Assembly: GCA_002778965.1 (NCBI GenBank)
Contig: PEXX01000017.1
Location: forward strand, 1 to 7,010
Direction of reading: 5' to 3'
DNA: 7,010 nucleotides
Source: Candidatus Kuenenbacteria bacterium CG08_land_8_20_14_0_20_37_23
GTDB lineage: Bacteria > Patescibacteriota > Patescibacteriia > UBA2196 > GWA2-42-15
Shown here piece by piece: positions 1-5,583 of the stretch. The notes under the pieces are model-generated. The model saw nothing but the letters and a program-made list of their open reading frames with translations, had not been told where the DNA came from and made no database searches. Each line of letters opens with the position of its first letter. The first letter of the stretch is position 1. Both the position numbers and the translations under genes were made by a program.

Positions 1-1978
1 TGTGGATTCTGCCATCACATGGATTAACCAGCTTCGGCAGGCTGTCAGTATATGTGCTTTTGAGTTTTGACAGCTCTCTGTGATTTTCAATCAAATCAAC
101 GATCGGATGTGTTCCTTTGAGCTTTTCAAGCTCGCCCACCGCTGTTGACACTCCGGATTTGGTGCGTCCAAGCCCGTTAGTTGGAATATTCAATTTATCA
201 AACAATATTTTTTTGAGTTGCAATGGCGAACGTAGATTGAATTCTCTGCCAGCGATTGCAAACACCTTTTTTTCTGTTTTTTTTATTTCATCTCCTAATT
301 CTTTGCTCATTGCTTGCAAGAATTTTTCATCAATTGCCACGCCGTTTTTTTCCATACGCGCCAGGACATTGATTAACGGATTCTCTATTTTTTCCATTAG
401 CTCTAGCAGGTGGTTTTTCTCCAGCAGTTTTTTGAGCACCTGGTACATCCGCCAGGTATAATCCGCGTCTTCAGCCGCATAATCAGCTACTCTTTTAATA
501 TCCACCTTGTTTAGGCTGGTTTGCGTTTTGCCTTTGCCGATTAGCGCTGTAATTGGCGTCATCTCATATTTGAATTCTATGAAAACAACGGTGTCCAGCT
601 TGTGCTGTCTTGAGCCCGGATTTAAAAGATACGAAGCTAACATAGTATCAAATTCCACTCCGTTGAGTTCAAAATCAGCCTCGCCAAGCACCTCCAGATC
701 AAATTTTATATTATGCCCGATTTTTTTTATATTTTTGTCGGCCAGTATTTTTTTTAGTTGTGGCATTTGGCGTTGGAAATTATATGCTTTTTGTTTTTTG
801 TTGACGGCGCCTTGTATTTTTATCGGCAGATAATATGCTTCTCCGGTTTTCCATGAAAAACTCATTCCAATGAGCTTATCTTTAAATGGATCCAATCCGT
901 CAGTTTCAGTATCTATTGCAAATTCTTTCTGCTTGGTTAATTTTTCAATGAAATTATTAAATTTATTCTCATTATTTATGAGTACATACCCAGGGCGTAT
1001 CGCAAAGTCCTCTAATTGATTTTGGTGTTTGTCAAACAATGATGGTTGTCCTTTCGTGATTGTCTTTTCCGCATGAGGAATACGCGCGATTAATGATTTA
1101 AAATTCCACCGTTGAAAAAGATCAATAACTTTTTCCGCGTCAAACGGCTGGACTTTACATTGTTCAAGCTTGAAATCAATTTTTACATTCTTGACTATGG
1201 TTGCCAGTTTCTTTGATAAAAATGCCTGTTCTTTGCCATTTTTTAATTTTTCAAAAATACCTTTTTTAATATTTTTTTTATCCAATAAATTTTTTAATTC
1301 TTCGTCTTTGAGCATCTTGATCCGGTCAATAAATTTATACAATTCTTCCAGTGATCCGAATGTTTTAATTAGCTCGGTGGCGGTTTTTTCGCCAACGCCA
1401 TTTACTCCAGGTATATTGTCCGATTGGTCTCCGCGCAAAGCTTTGTAATCGACAACTTGGTCAGCTCTAAAACCATATTTTTCAATTACTCCTTGTTTAT
1501 CATAAATCACAGTGTCAGCTATGCCCTTGCGCAAAGTATATACTTTGGTATTTTCGTCTATAAGCTGTAAGGCGTCCATATCGCCCGTGACAATCAAACT
1601 CTCAATGTTCTTGATTTTTTTTGCTAAAGTTCCGATTAAGTCATCCGCTTCATATCCAGCTTGCTCAAATATTCGCATATTGAATGCTCTAACCAACTGG
1701 CGCACAAAATTCATTTGGTTGTATAATTCCTGCGGGCCTTTTTCTCTTTGTGCCTTATAATCCGCGTATATCTCATTGCGAAATGTTTTTTTAGCAACAT
1801 CAAAACACACCGCAATATAGTCCGGTTTTATATCTTGCAAAATTTTTAGCAGTATGTTGGCAAAGCCATACACCGCGTTGACGAGCACGCCGTCTTTATT
1901 CTGCAATGGCGGTAGCGCATGAAACGCTCGGTGTATAATTGCATTAGCATCAATAATAGCGAATTTAGATTTTTTCAT
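1..1978 (-). CDS. polA: DNA polymerase I, N-terminal 659 residues (3' end beyond window)
   Basis: This is a Pol I family enzyme, which fills gaps and removes RNA primers in replication and excision repair. The frame is open from ATG at 1978 to the window edge, giving 659 codons; the E. coli enzyme has 928, so the polymerase fingers and catalytic palm lie outside. The 5' nuclease domain (about residues 1-290) has the acidic metal-site residues D10, D60, E110, D112, D113, D133 and D135, and the helix-hairpin-helix GDQSDNIPGVNGVGEKTA from 183. The 3'-5' exonuclease domain (about 335-515) keeps all three motifs: D356-T-E358, N423 and D427 in GHNIKFD, and Y500 to D504. Proofreading should therefore be active, unlike in Taq or Bacillus Pol I. 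The visible end, LPKLVNPCDGRIH, matches the entry to the palm just before motif A. There is no Shine-Dalgarno sequence; TAGAAT lies 8 nt upstream of ATG. A terminator-like hairpin and tRNA-Cys lie just upstream. No frameshift was seen. Confidence 0.96.
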   Translation of the reverse strand, partial: MKKSKFAIIDANAIIHRAFHALPPLQNKDGVLVNAVYGFANILLKILQDIKPDYIAVCFDVAKKTFRNEIYADYKAQREKGPQELYNQMNFVRQLVRAFNMRIFEQAGYEADDLIGTLAKKIKNIESLIVTGDMDALQLIDENTKVYTLRKGIADTVIYDKQGVIEKYGFRADQVVDYKALRGDQSDNIPGVNGVGEKTATELIKTFGSLEELYKFIDRIKMLKDEELKNLLDKKNIKKGIFEKLKNGKEQAFLSKKLATIVKNVKIDFKLEQCKVQPFDAEKVIDLFQRWNFKSLIARIPHAEKTITKGQPSLFDKHQNQLEDFAIRPGYVLINNENKFNNFIEKLTKQKEFAIDTETDGLDPFKDKLIGMSFSWKTGEAYYLPIKIQGAVNKKQKAYNFQRQMPQLKKILADKNIKKIGHNIKFDLEVLGEADFELNGVEFDTMLASYLLNPGSRQHKLDTVVFIEFKYEMTPITALIGKGKTQTSLNKVDIKRVADYAAEDADYTWRMYQVLKKLLEKNHLLELMEKIENPLINVLARMEKNGVAIDEKFLQAMSKELGDEIKKTEKKVFAIAGREFNLRSPLQLKKILFDKLNIPTNGLGRTKSGVSTAVGELEKLKGTHPIVDLIENHRELSKLKSTYTDSLPKLVNPCDGRIH

Positions 1979-1986
1979 GTGTTTTT

Positions 1987-1992
1987 ATTCTA
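1987..1992 (-). promoter_or_regulatory. possible -10 box for a leaderless polA transcript
   Basis: TAGAAT, five of six matches to TATAAT, ends 8 nt before the polA ATG. If used, transcription would begin at or next to the start codon and give a leaderless mRNA, which fits the lack of a ribosome-binding site. No good -35 element is visible at the usual spacing, and such hexamers are common by chance in AT-rich DNA. Confidence 0.3.
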
Positions 1993-2004
1993 TCATTTTT
2001 GCCG

Positions 2005-2044
2005 TAAAAAATAAACCACCCCGATTTTACGTCTTGGATGGTTT
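2005..2044 (-). terminator. hairpin terminator after tRNA-Cys, or polA leader attenuator
   Basis: On the minus strand AAACCATCC (2044-2036) pairs with GGGTGGTTT (2021-2013), a 9 bp stem with one G-U pair and a loop of about 14 nt, followed at once by the T-rich tail ATTTTTTA. This is the form of a Rho-independent terminator. It starts 10 nt after the encoded CCA of tRNA-Cys and ends 26 nt before the polA start. It most simply ends the htpX/tRNA transcript. Because little room remains for a separate polA promoter, it could instead control read-through into polA. Confidence 0.7.
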
Positions 2045-2054
2045 AAAAATAATT

Positions 2055-2131
2055 TGGAGGTCACGGTGGGAGTCGAACCCACGAATAACAGTTTTGCAAA
2101 CTGCCGCCTTGGACCACTTGGCTACGTGACC
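2055..2131 (-). tRNA. tRNA-Cys (anticodon GCA), CCA encoded
   Basis: A full cloverleaf can be folded by hand. The acceptor stem is GGTCACG/CGTGACC (7 bp), the D stem is GCC/GGC, the anticodon stem is GCAGT/ACTGT around loop TTGCAAA, and the T stem is GTGGG/CCCAC around TTCGACT. The anticodon GCA at 2097-2095 reads Cys codons UGC and UGU. The discriminator base is U73, the main identity element for cysteinyl-tRNA synthetase, which supports the call independently. The 3' CCA (2057-2055) is genomically encoded. The gene begins 25 nt after the htpX stop codon on the same strand, so it may be cut out of a joint transcript by RNase P and 3' processing. A terminator-like hairpin follows. Confidence 0.97.
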
Positions 2132-2156
2132 GTTAGAATTTATCCATACTCCAATA

Positions 2157-3062
2157 TTAAGCCATTGAGCGTAGAGCCCGCACTCTCTCTTCAATGGGCG
2201 GATGGGTGGAAAAAAGTTTCTTAAATCCGGTTCCAGCCTTAGCGCCGAAAGGACTTGAGATAAAAAGATGTGCGGTTGCATTTGAAGCTCTCTTTAAAGG
2301 TATGGCTTGCGCCGAAATTTTTTCAAGCGCTCTGGCCAGTCCCTCGGGGTATCTGGTCAGAAGTGCGCCAGAGGCATCGGCCAAAAATTCTCTTTTGCGC
2401 GAAATGGCCAGTTTTATCAATTCAGCGATTAGCGGGGAGAGAACTAGAAGAACAACGCCCGCGAGCATCAGAATTACGCCGATTTGCCCTCCGGAATTTT
2501 TGCCGCTAGACCTTCTGCCGCCGCCATACCATCTTATTCTTATAAACCAATCTGACAAAATGACAATTATACCAACTAGTACAACCACGATCATCATCAG
2601 ACGAATATCATAGTTTTTAATGTGTGATAATTCATGAGCAATTACACCTTCTAGTTCTTCATTTTTCAGCCTGTCTATTATGCCTTGTGTCAAGGCGATT
2701 GAGGCATGCCCCGGATCCCTGCCCGTAGCAAAAGCGTTCATTGAATTGTCCGGGATAATATATATTTTTGGCATTGGCGCGCCGGCTGTAATACATAAAT
2801 TCTCGACCATTCTATAAACATATGGGTTATCGGTTGTTTTCAATGGTCCTTTGGCGCCAGTTGACATCAGAGCTACTTTATCTCCGGAAAAATAACTAAC
2901 GCTGGCCATTATGAGTGAAATAATAATAGCAATGACAATCGGTCCATAACCATATTCAGGATAAACTCGTATAAACACCCAACCCAAAAAGGTGATAAAT
3001 ACCATAAATATTATTATAAAGAGTACTGTTTTTCTTTTGTTGACATCTATTTGGGAGTACAT
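2157..3062 (-). CDS. htpX: HtpX-like membrane zinc metalloprotease
   Basis: This 301-residue protein belongs to peptidase family M48B. In the family's known role, it sits in the cytoplasmic membrane and cleaves misfolded or damaged membrane proteins alongside FtsH. The zinc site is complete: HELSH at 143-147 supplies two histidines and the catalytic glutamate, and E225 in SRKREFLADA is the expected third ligand. The conserved C-terminal block STHPPIEERV begins at 285. Hydrophobic segments lie at about 13-32, 41-58, 155-172 and 193-220, the usual HtpX layout of two before and two after the active-site helix. A glycine/serine-rich basic loop (about 179-192) separates the last two. Length is typical. 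The start MYSQIDVNKRKT resembles the family N-terminus, so ATG at 3062 is favoured although no Shine-Dalgarno site precedes it. A 400-base non-coding block lies upstream and tRNA-Cys follows 25 nt downstream. Confidence 0.96.
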   Translation of the reverse strand: MYSQIDVNKRKTVLFIIIFMVFITFLGWVFIRVYPEYGYGPIVIAIIISLIMASVSYFSGDKVALMSTGAKGPLKTTDNPYVYRMVENLCITAGAPMPKIYIIPDNSMNAFATGRDPGHASIALTQGIIDRLKNEELEGVIAHELSHIKNYDIRLMMIVVVLVGIIVILSDWFIRIRWYGGGRRSSGKNSGGQIGVILMLAGVVLLVLSPLIAELIKLAISRKREFLADASGALLTRYPEGLARALEKISAQAIPLKRASNATAHLFISSPFGAKAGTGFKKLFSTHPPIEERVRALRSMA

Positions 3063-3121
3063 GTAGGTTTGTAAAAACGTACTGATATTTTATTTATCTC
3101 AGCTAATGTATCTGTGTATGA

Positions 3122-3162
3122 GAAGTCCCGCGTCGTTTAAAACGATTAATTCGTGGAACTTC
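3122..3162. repeat. imperfect hairpin with nested palindrome upstream of htpX
   Basis: GAAGTCCCGCG (3122-3132) pairs with CGTGGAACTTC (3152-3162): 11 positions, nine of them Watson-Crick, one wobble and one mismatch on either strand. The 19-base loop contains TCGTTT-A-AAACGA (3133-3145), a second short palindrome. There is no T-run after it in either direction, so it is unlikely to be a terminator. It ends about 60 nt before the htpX ATG and could be a 5' leader structure or a protein-binding site. Confidence 0.5.
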
Positions 3163-3174
3163 CAACACAGTTAG

Positions 3175-3202
3175 TTTATCAAATTAAATGTTGCATTGGC
3201 AA
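3175..3202 (-). promoter_or_regulatory. possible htpX promoter
   Basis: On the minus strand TTGCCA (3202-3197) is followed after 16 bases by GATAAA (3180-3175), a fair match to the -35/-10 consensus. Transcription from it would give a leader of roughly 110 nt containing the 3122-3162 hairpin before htpX. It was found by eye in AT-rich DNA, so chance matches are likely. Confidence 0.3.
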
Positions 3203-3278
3203 ATAGCGGGATTTGGGTTAAAAAATTTTTTACTCAATATTATTTTATATAGGAGTGAGCTAAATATGCTGTGTTAGC

Positions 3279-3347
3279 CGACCAGAGCGGAACGCAATGA
3301 AGCTAGAGCGCAGCGTGGTGCGACTGAAGGGAGCAAGTTGAGAAATC
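3279..3347. repeat. GC-rich patch resembling a dispersed intergenic repeat
   Basis: This roughly 70-base stretch is clearly richer in G and C than its AT-rich surroundings and is made of short related words: AGAGCG at 3284-3289 and 3305-3310, AACGC, CAGCG and GTGCG. Read on the minus strand it contains TCGCACCACGCTGCGCTC, which resembles dispersed intergenic repeats I recall from many bacterial genomes; this is recollection, not a search. No reading frame crosses it. The number of copies in this genome cannot be judged from one window. Confidence 0.45.
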
Positions 3348-3429
3348 ATTTAATCTACCCCAGCCCATACTCTTATGATAACAATTTTTAGCCAAAATTA
3401 GTAGAAACAATTCCCCGACTCCTCAAATA

Positions 3430-3455
3430 TTTGACATTTTGCTCTAATGTTCAAA
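3430..3455 (-). terminator. weak hairpin after the PH-protein gene
   Basis: On the minus strand TTTGAACATT (3455-3446) pairs with AATGTCAAA (3438-3430), a 9 bp stem with one bulged base around a 7 nt loop. It begins 7 nt after the stop codon of the PH-like gene. The stem is AT-rich and the following TATTTGAGG is only a poor T-run, so termination would be weak. Confidence 0.35.
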
Positions 3456-3462
3456 TTGCGCG

Positions 3463-4086
3463 CTAACCCGTCTCTTTGGTCATCAAACGCTTGTGCTTTT
3501 CCACTAGCCCGATAATTTCTTGGGCAATATAGTTCGGCCGTGCGATCTGTTCAAAAATGATGACTTTTTCCGCGCCGGCTGTCTGAATATGCACTTCGCC
3601 ATAATTTAAAAAAGTTGAGAGTATGCCCTTTTGTTGCGCTACCACGTCTTGAATGCGAAAAAGTTTGTTTTCCGCCACCACGCGATGGAAAAGACCCAGC
3701 TGCTCAATATTAATAATGCGCCGATTTGTAACGATCCAGATATCCAGAAAATAATCCAAAAAGGAATGATAAAACATCAGCCACCAGAAAAGATAAAAAG
3801 TGAAAACCAGCAAATTTAAAAAAATAAGCGCAATGGCGTTTTGCAAAAGATCAACAAATTCCCGTCTAATAAAAAAATAGGCAATCAATGGGATGAACGC
3901 CAAAAAAAGATAAGCTAGAATAATGCCTGCCAATACACACCAGTGGCGATGAAGAAAAAAGATTATTTTTTCATTTGGTTCGCGGTGAGGGAGATATTTT
4001 AGACGAAACATAATGGTAAAAACACAAGAAGCAAGAAAGAATAAAAACAGTATTATTATTAAAATAATTTGATGGCTGCACTCCAA
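3463..4086 (-). CDS. membrane-anchored PH-like (bPH_2/DUF304-type) protein
   Basis: Up to 207 residues, with hydrophobic segments at about 6-25, 50-73 and 83-107, then a soluble C-terminal region of about 90 residues. That region has the pattern of bacterial PH-like domains: IVTNRRIINIEQLGLF (118-133), a strand-rich stretch with the NKLFRIQDV block, then GEVHIQTAG before a terminal helix. These domains usually sit on the cytoplasmic face of membrane proteins; their ligands are mostly unknown and I assign no reaction. The longest frame starts at TTG (4086), inside the upstream gene. The alternative is ATG at 4011 (residue 26), which removes the first hydrophobic segment. Neither start has a Shine-Dalgarno site, though GGAG lies just after the TTG. 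The 28-base overlap with the preceding gene supports co-translation. The stop is TAG. Confidence 0.78.
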   Translation of the reverse strand: MECSHQIILIIILFLFFLASCVFTIMFRLKYLPHREPNEKIIFFLHRHWCVLAGIILAYLFLAFIPLIAYFFIRREFVDLLQNAIALIFLNLLVFTFYLFWWLMFYHSFLDYFLDIWIVTNRRIINIEQLGLFHRVVAENKLFRIQDVVAQQKGILSTFLNYGEVHIQTAGAEKVIIFEQIARPNYIAQEIIGLVEKHKRLMTKETG

Positions 4087-4283
4087 TCAACTGTGGCTAT
4101 GTAGAGATAGGAAGCAATTAAAATCAGAGTGGAGACCGATAAATACGCGCCAAGAGTCAAGAAATTTGTCAGAGTTACCGCGCCAAAATGTATGGCATGG
4201 TAAATTAAAAAAAATGAAAAAACCACGAAAAGAATAATAAACAGGAAATATATTAGGAGAAGAATAGAAAGGGGGATAGACAT
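4059..4283 (-). CDS. small hydrophobic membrane protein, function unknown
   Basis: This 74-residue frame begins at ATG 4283 and encodes two hydrophobic segments (about 4-29 and 39-63) with few charged residues, ending in YIATVDWSAAIKLF. I do not recognise a named family. It is probably real because it fills the space before the PH-like gene, overlaps that gene by 28 bases in another frame, and forms a coherent two-helix protein rather than low-complexity noise. The tight overlap suggests that the two proteins are made together and possibly form a membrane complex. No Shine-Dalgarno site precedes it; the leader is almost pure A/T. Hydrophobic frames can arise by chance in AT-rich DNA, which limits certainty. 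Confidence 0.65.
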   Translation of the reverse strand: MSIPLSILLLIYFLFIILFVVFSFFLIYHAIHFGAVTLTNFLTLGAYLSVSTLILIASYLYIATVDWSAAIKLF

Positions 4284-4300
4284 AGATAAAATTTCAAATT

Positions 4301-4332
4301 CTAATTTCTAACCTCTAAATCCTAATTTCTAA
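4301..4332. repeat. short direct repeat CTAATTTCTAA, two copies 21 bases apart
   Basis: CTAATTTCTAA occurs at 4301-4311 and 4322-4332 in the AT-rich spacer between ruvB and the small membrane gene. The core ATTTCTAA recurs in the next spacer at 5482-5489. Such degenerate A/T words are, from memory, frequent between genes of CPR genomes. Confidence 0.5.
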
Positions 4333-4344
4333 ACAAATTAAAAT

Positions 4345-4400
4345 ATCAAAATTCAAATATCTAAACAATAAACAAGCTATACAATGTTTTGAATTTTGAT
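4345..4400. repeat. 13-base perfect inverted repeat downstream of ruvB
   Basis: ATCAAAATTCAAA (4345-4357) and TTTGAATTTTGAT (4388-4400) are perfect reverse complements separated by 30 bases. On the minus strand the stem lies 36 nt after the ruvB stop and is followed by ATTTTAATTTG. It could slow or end transcription, or protect the 3' end of the ruvB message, but the stem is almost all A/T and the loop is long for a standard terminator. Confidence 0.5.
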
Positions 4401-4435
4401 CATTTAAAATTTGATATCATTTATAATTTAGGATT

Positions 4436-5446
4436 TTAAAACAATTTATTCTCCGGTATGTTAATGCCCATATGCTGATAAGCGCTTTCAGTGGCAGTGC
4501 GGCCGCGCGGCGTTCTGGCGAGCAAGCCCTCTTGCATTAAAAACGGTTCATAAATTTCTTCAATTGTGAGCACCTCTTCATTAATGGATGCCGCGATTGT
4601 GCCAAGTCCGACCGGACCTCCGGAGAATTTTTCAATGATTATTTGTAAAATGCGCCGATCTATTTCATCAAGACCCCGCTCGTCAATGTTGAGCATCTTG
4701 AGAGAATTGTGGCAAATATCCAAAGTAATTGTATCACTTCCGCAGACCTGCGCGAAATCACGCACTCGTTTTAAAAGTCGGTTGGCAATACGCGGCGTGC
4801 GACGGGCTCGTTTGGCTATTTCATAAGCGCTGTCTTTATCAAGCGCTATATTGAGGATTTTCGCTGAACGATTGACAATATTTTCCAATTCTCTCGGTTG
4901 ATAAAAATCAATGCGGAAAACATTGCCAAAGCGGTCACGCAGAGGAGACGATAATAAACTTAAACGAGTTGTTGCGCCGACTAGAGTAAATTTTGGCAGA
5001 TCCAATTTTAATGTGCGCGCTGACGGGCCTTTGCCGATTATAATATCAATGCAATAATCTTCCATGGCAGGATAAAGAATTTCTTCAATTGTTTTATTGA
5101 GGCGATGAATTTCATCAATAAATAGTATATCGCCCGGATCAAGATTAGTAAGTATAGCGGCCAGATCGCCCGCTTTTTCAATGGCCGGGCCGGAGGTTCC
5201 TTTGATGCCGACTCCCATTTCACCGGCAATGATATGTGAAAGAGTTGTTTTGCCGAGTCCTGGTGCGCCATAAAATAGAACGTGCTCAAGCGCTTCTTTT
5301 CTTTGCTTGGCGGCAGACATAAAAATATTCAGATTTTTTTTAAGCTGCTCTTGACCGATAAATTCATCAAGTTTTTTGGGCCTCAATGTCTGATCAAATT
5401 TTTTGTCTTCCTCTTTTTCAATTGGAATTGTTATTTTTTCTTCCAT
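4436..5446 (-). CDS. ruvB: Holliday junction branch migration ATPase RuvB
   Basis: RuvB forms hexameric rings that, with RuvA, drive branch migration of Holliday junctions during recombination and repair; RuvC then cuts the junction. The 336-residue length equals that of the E. coli protein. The AAA+ core is complete: the N-terminal LRPKKLDEFIGQ (21-32), Walker A GAPGLGKTT (60-68, K66), Walker B ILFIDEIH (107-114, D111 and E112), sensor 1 GATTR (157-161), LRDRFG (169-174) with the arginine finger, and sensor 2 TPRIANRLLKR (217-227, R219). The C-terminal winged helix has GGPVGLGTIA (276-285) and the signature RTPRGRTAT (311-319). ATG at 5446 gives the normal N-terminus. There is no Shine-Dalgarno site; TATATT lies 8 nt upstream and a fuller promoter at 5508-5536. 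ruvA and ruvC are not in this window. Confidence 0.98.
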   Translation of the reverse strand: MEEKITIPIEKEEDKKFDQTLRPKKLDEFIGQEQLKKNLNIFMSAAKQRKEALEHVLFYGAPGLGKTTLSHIIAGEMGVGIKGTSGPAIEKAGDLAAILTNLDPGDILFIDEIHRLNKTIEEILYPAMEDYCIDIIIGKGPSARTLKLDLPKFTLVGATTRLSLLSSPLRDRFGNVFRIDFYQPRELENIVNRSAKILNIALDKDSAYEIAKRARRTPRIANRLLKRVRDFAQVCGSDTITLDICHNSLKMLNIDERGLDEIDRRILQIIIEKFSGGPVGLGTIAASINEEVLTIEEIYEPFLMQEGLLARTPRGRTATESAYQHMGINIPENKLF

Positions 5447-5507
5447 TTTTTAAAAATATAAAAACAAATTCCACTGTTCCTATTTCTAATATTCAGTTTC
5501 TATTATC

Positions 5508-5536
5508 ATATTACCTCTCCCATTTCTTTTTGGCAA
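5508..5536 (-). promoter_or_regulatory. probable ruvB promoter
   Basis: On the minus strand TTGCCA (5536-5531) is followed after exactly 17 bases by TAATAT (5513-5508), a good match to the housekeeping sigma consensus. It lies directly after the hairpin that ends the upstream aminopeptidase gene, the expected place for a new promoter. It would give a leader of about 55 nt before ruvB. Confidence 0.5.
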
Positions 5537-5540
5537 TTCC

Positions 5541-5561
5541 AAAACCGTCCAAAGGCGGTTT
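5541..5561 (-). terminator. hairpin terminator of the M18 aminopeptidase gene
   Basis: On the minus strand AAACCGCC (5561-5554) pairs with GACGGTTT (5549-5542), an 8 bp stem with one G-U pair and loop TTTG, ending in a run of four T. It lies 22 nt past the TAA stop of the aminopeptidase gene. The T-run is short, so termination may be incomplete. Confidence 0.6.
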
Positions 5562-5583
5562 GTTTGTAATTGAAAATTTAAAA

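Larger units (their letters stand above)
3063..3462. other. 400-base gene-free block between the PH-protein gene and htpX
   Basis: No convincing reading frame or recognised structured RNA (tRNA, tmRNA, SRP, RNase P) was found on either strand. Going up from htpX, it holds a possible promoter for htpX (3175-3202), a long imperfect hairpin (3122-3162), a 14-base A/T palindrome TAAAAAATTTTTTA (3219-3232), a 7-base inverted pair AACACAG/CTGTGTT (3164-3170 and 3269-3275), a GC-rich repeat-like patch (3279-3347), and a hairpin just after the upstream gene's stop (3430-3455). It is much longer than the other spacers in this window, so it may hold a small RNA gene or a remnant of a lost gene. Confidence 0.6.

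Noticed and set aside
117..1760. Several plus-strand frames of 82-114 codons
   Set aside because: All are antisense to polA, which is open in one frame across the whole stretch with conserved motifs; the translations are low-complexity S/F/L-rich shadows.
2027..2281. 84-codon minus-strand frame
   Set aside because: It overlaps the end of htpX and runs through the tRNA-Cys gene, so it is a chance frame.
2194..2613. 139-codon plus-strand frame
   Set aside because: It is antisense to htpX, whose zinc-site motifs are unmistakable.
3251..3277. AGGAG followed by a three-codon frame (ATG CTG TGT TAG) on the plus strand
   Set aside because: It is far too short to support, no plus-strand gene follows it, and it merges into the GC-rich repeat patch.
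3431..3460. TTGACA on the plus strand as a promoter -35 box
   Set aside because: There is no -10-like hexamer at 16-18 bases, no plus-strand gene downstream, and the sequence is explained as one arm of the 3430-3455 hairpin.
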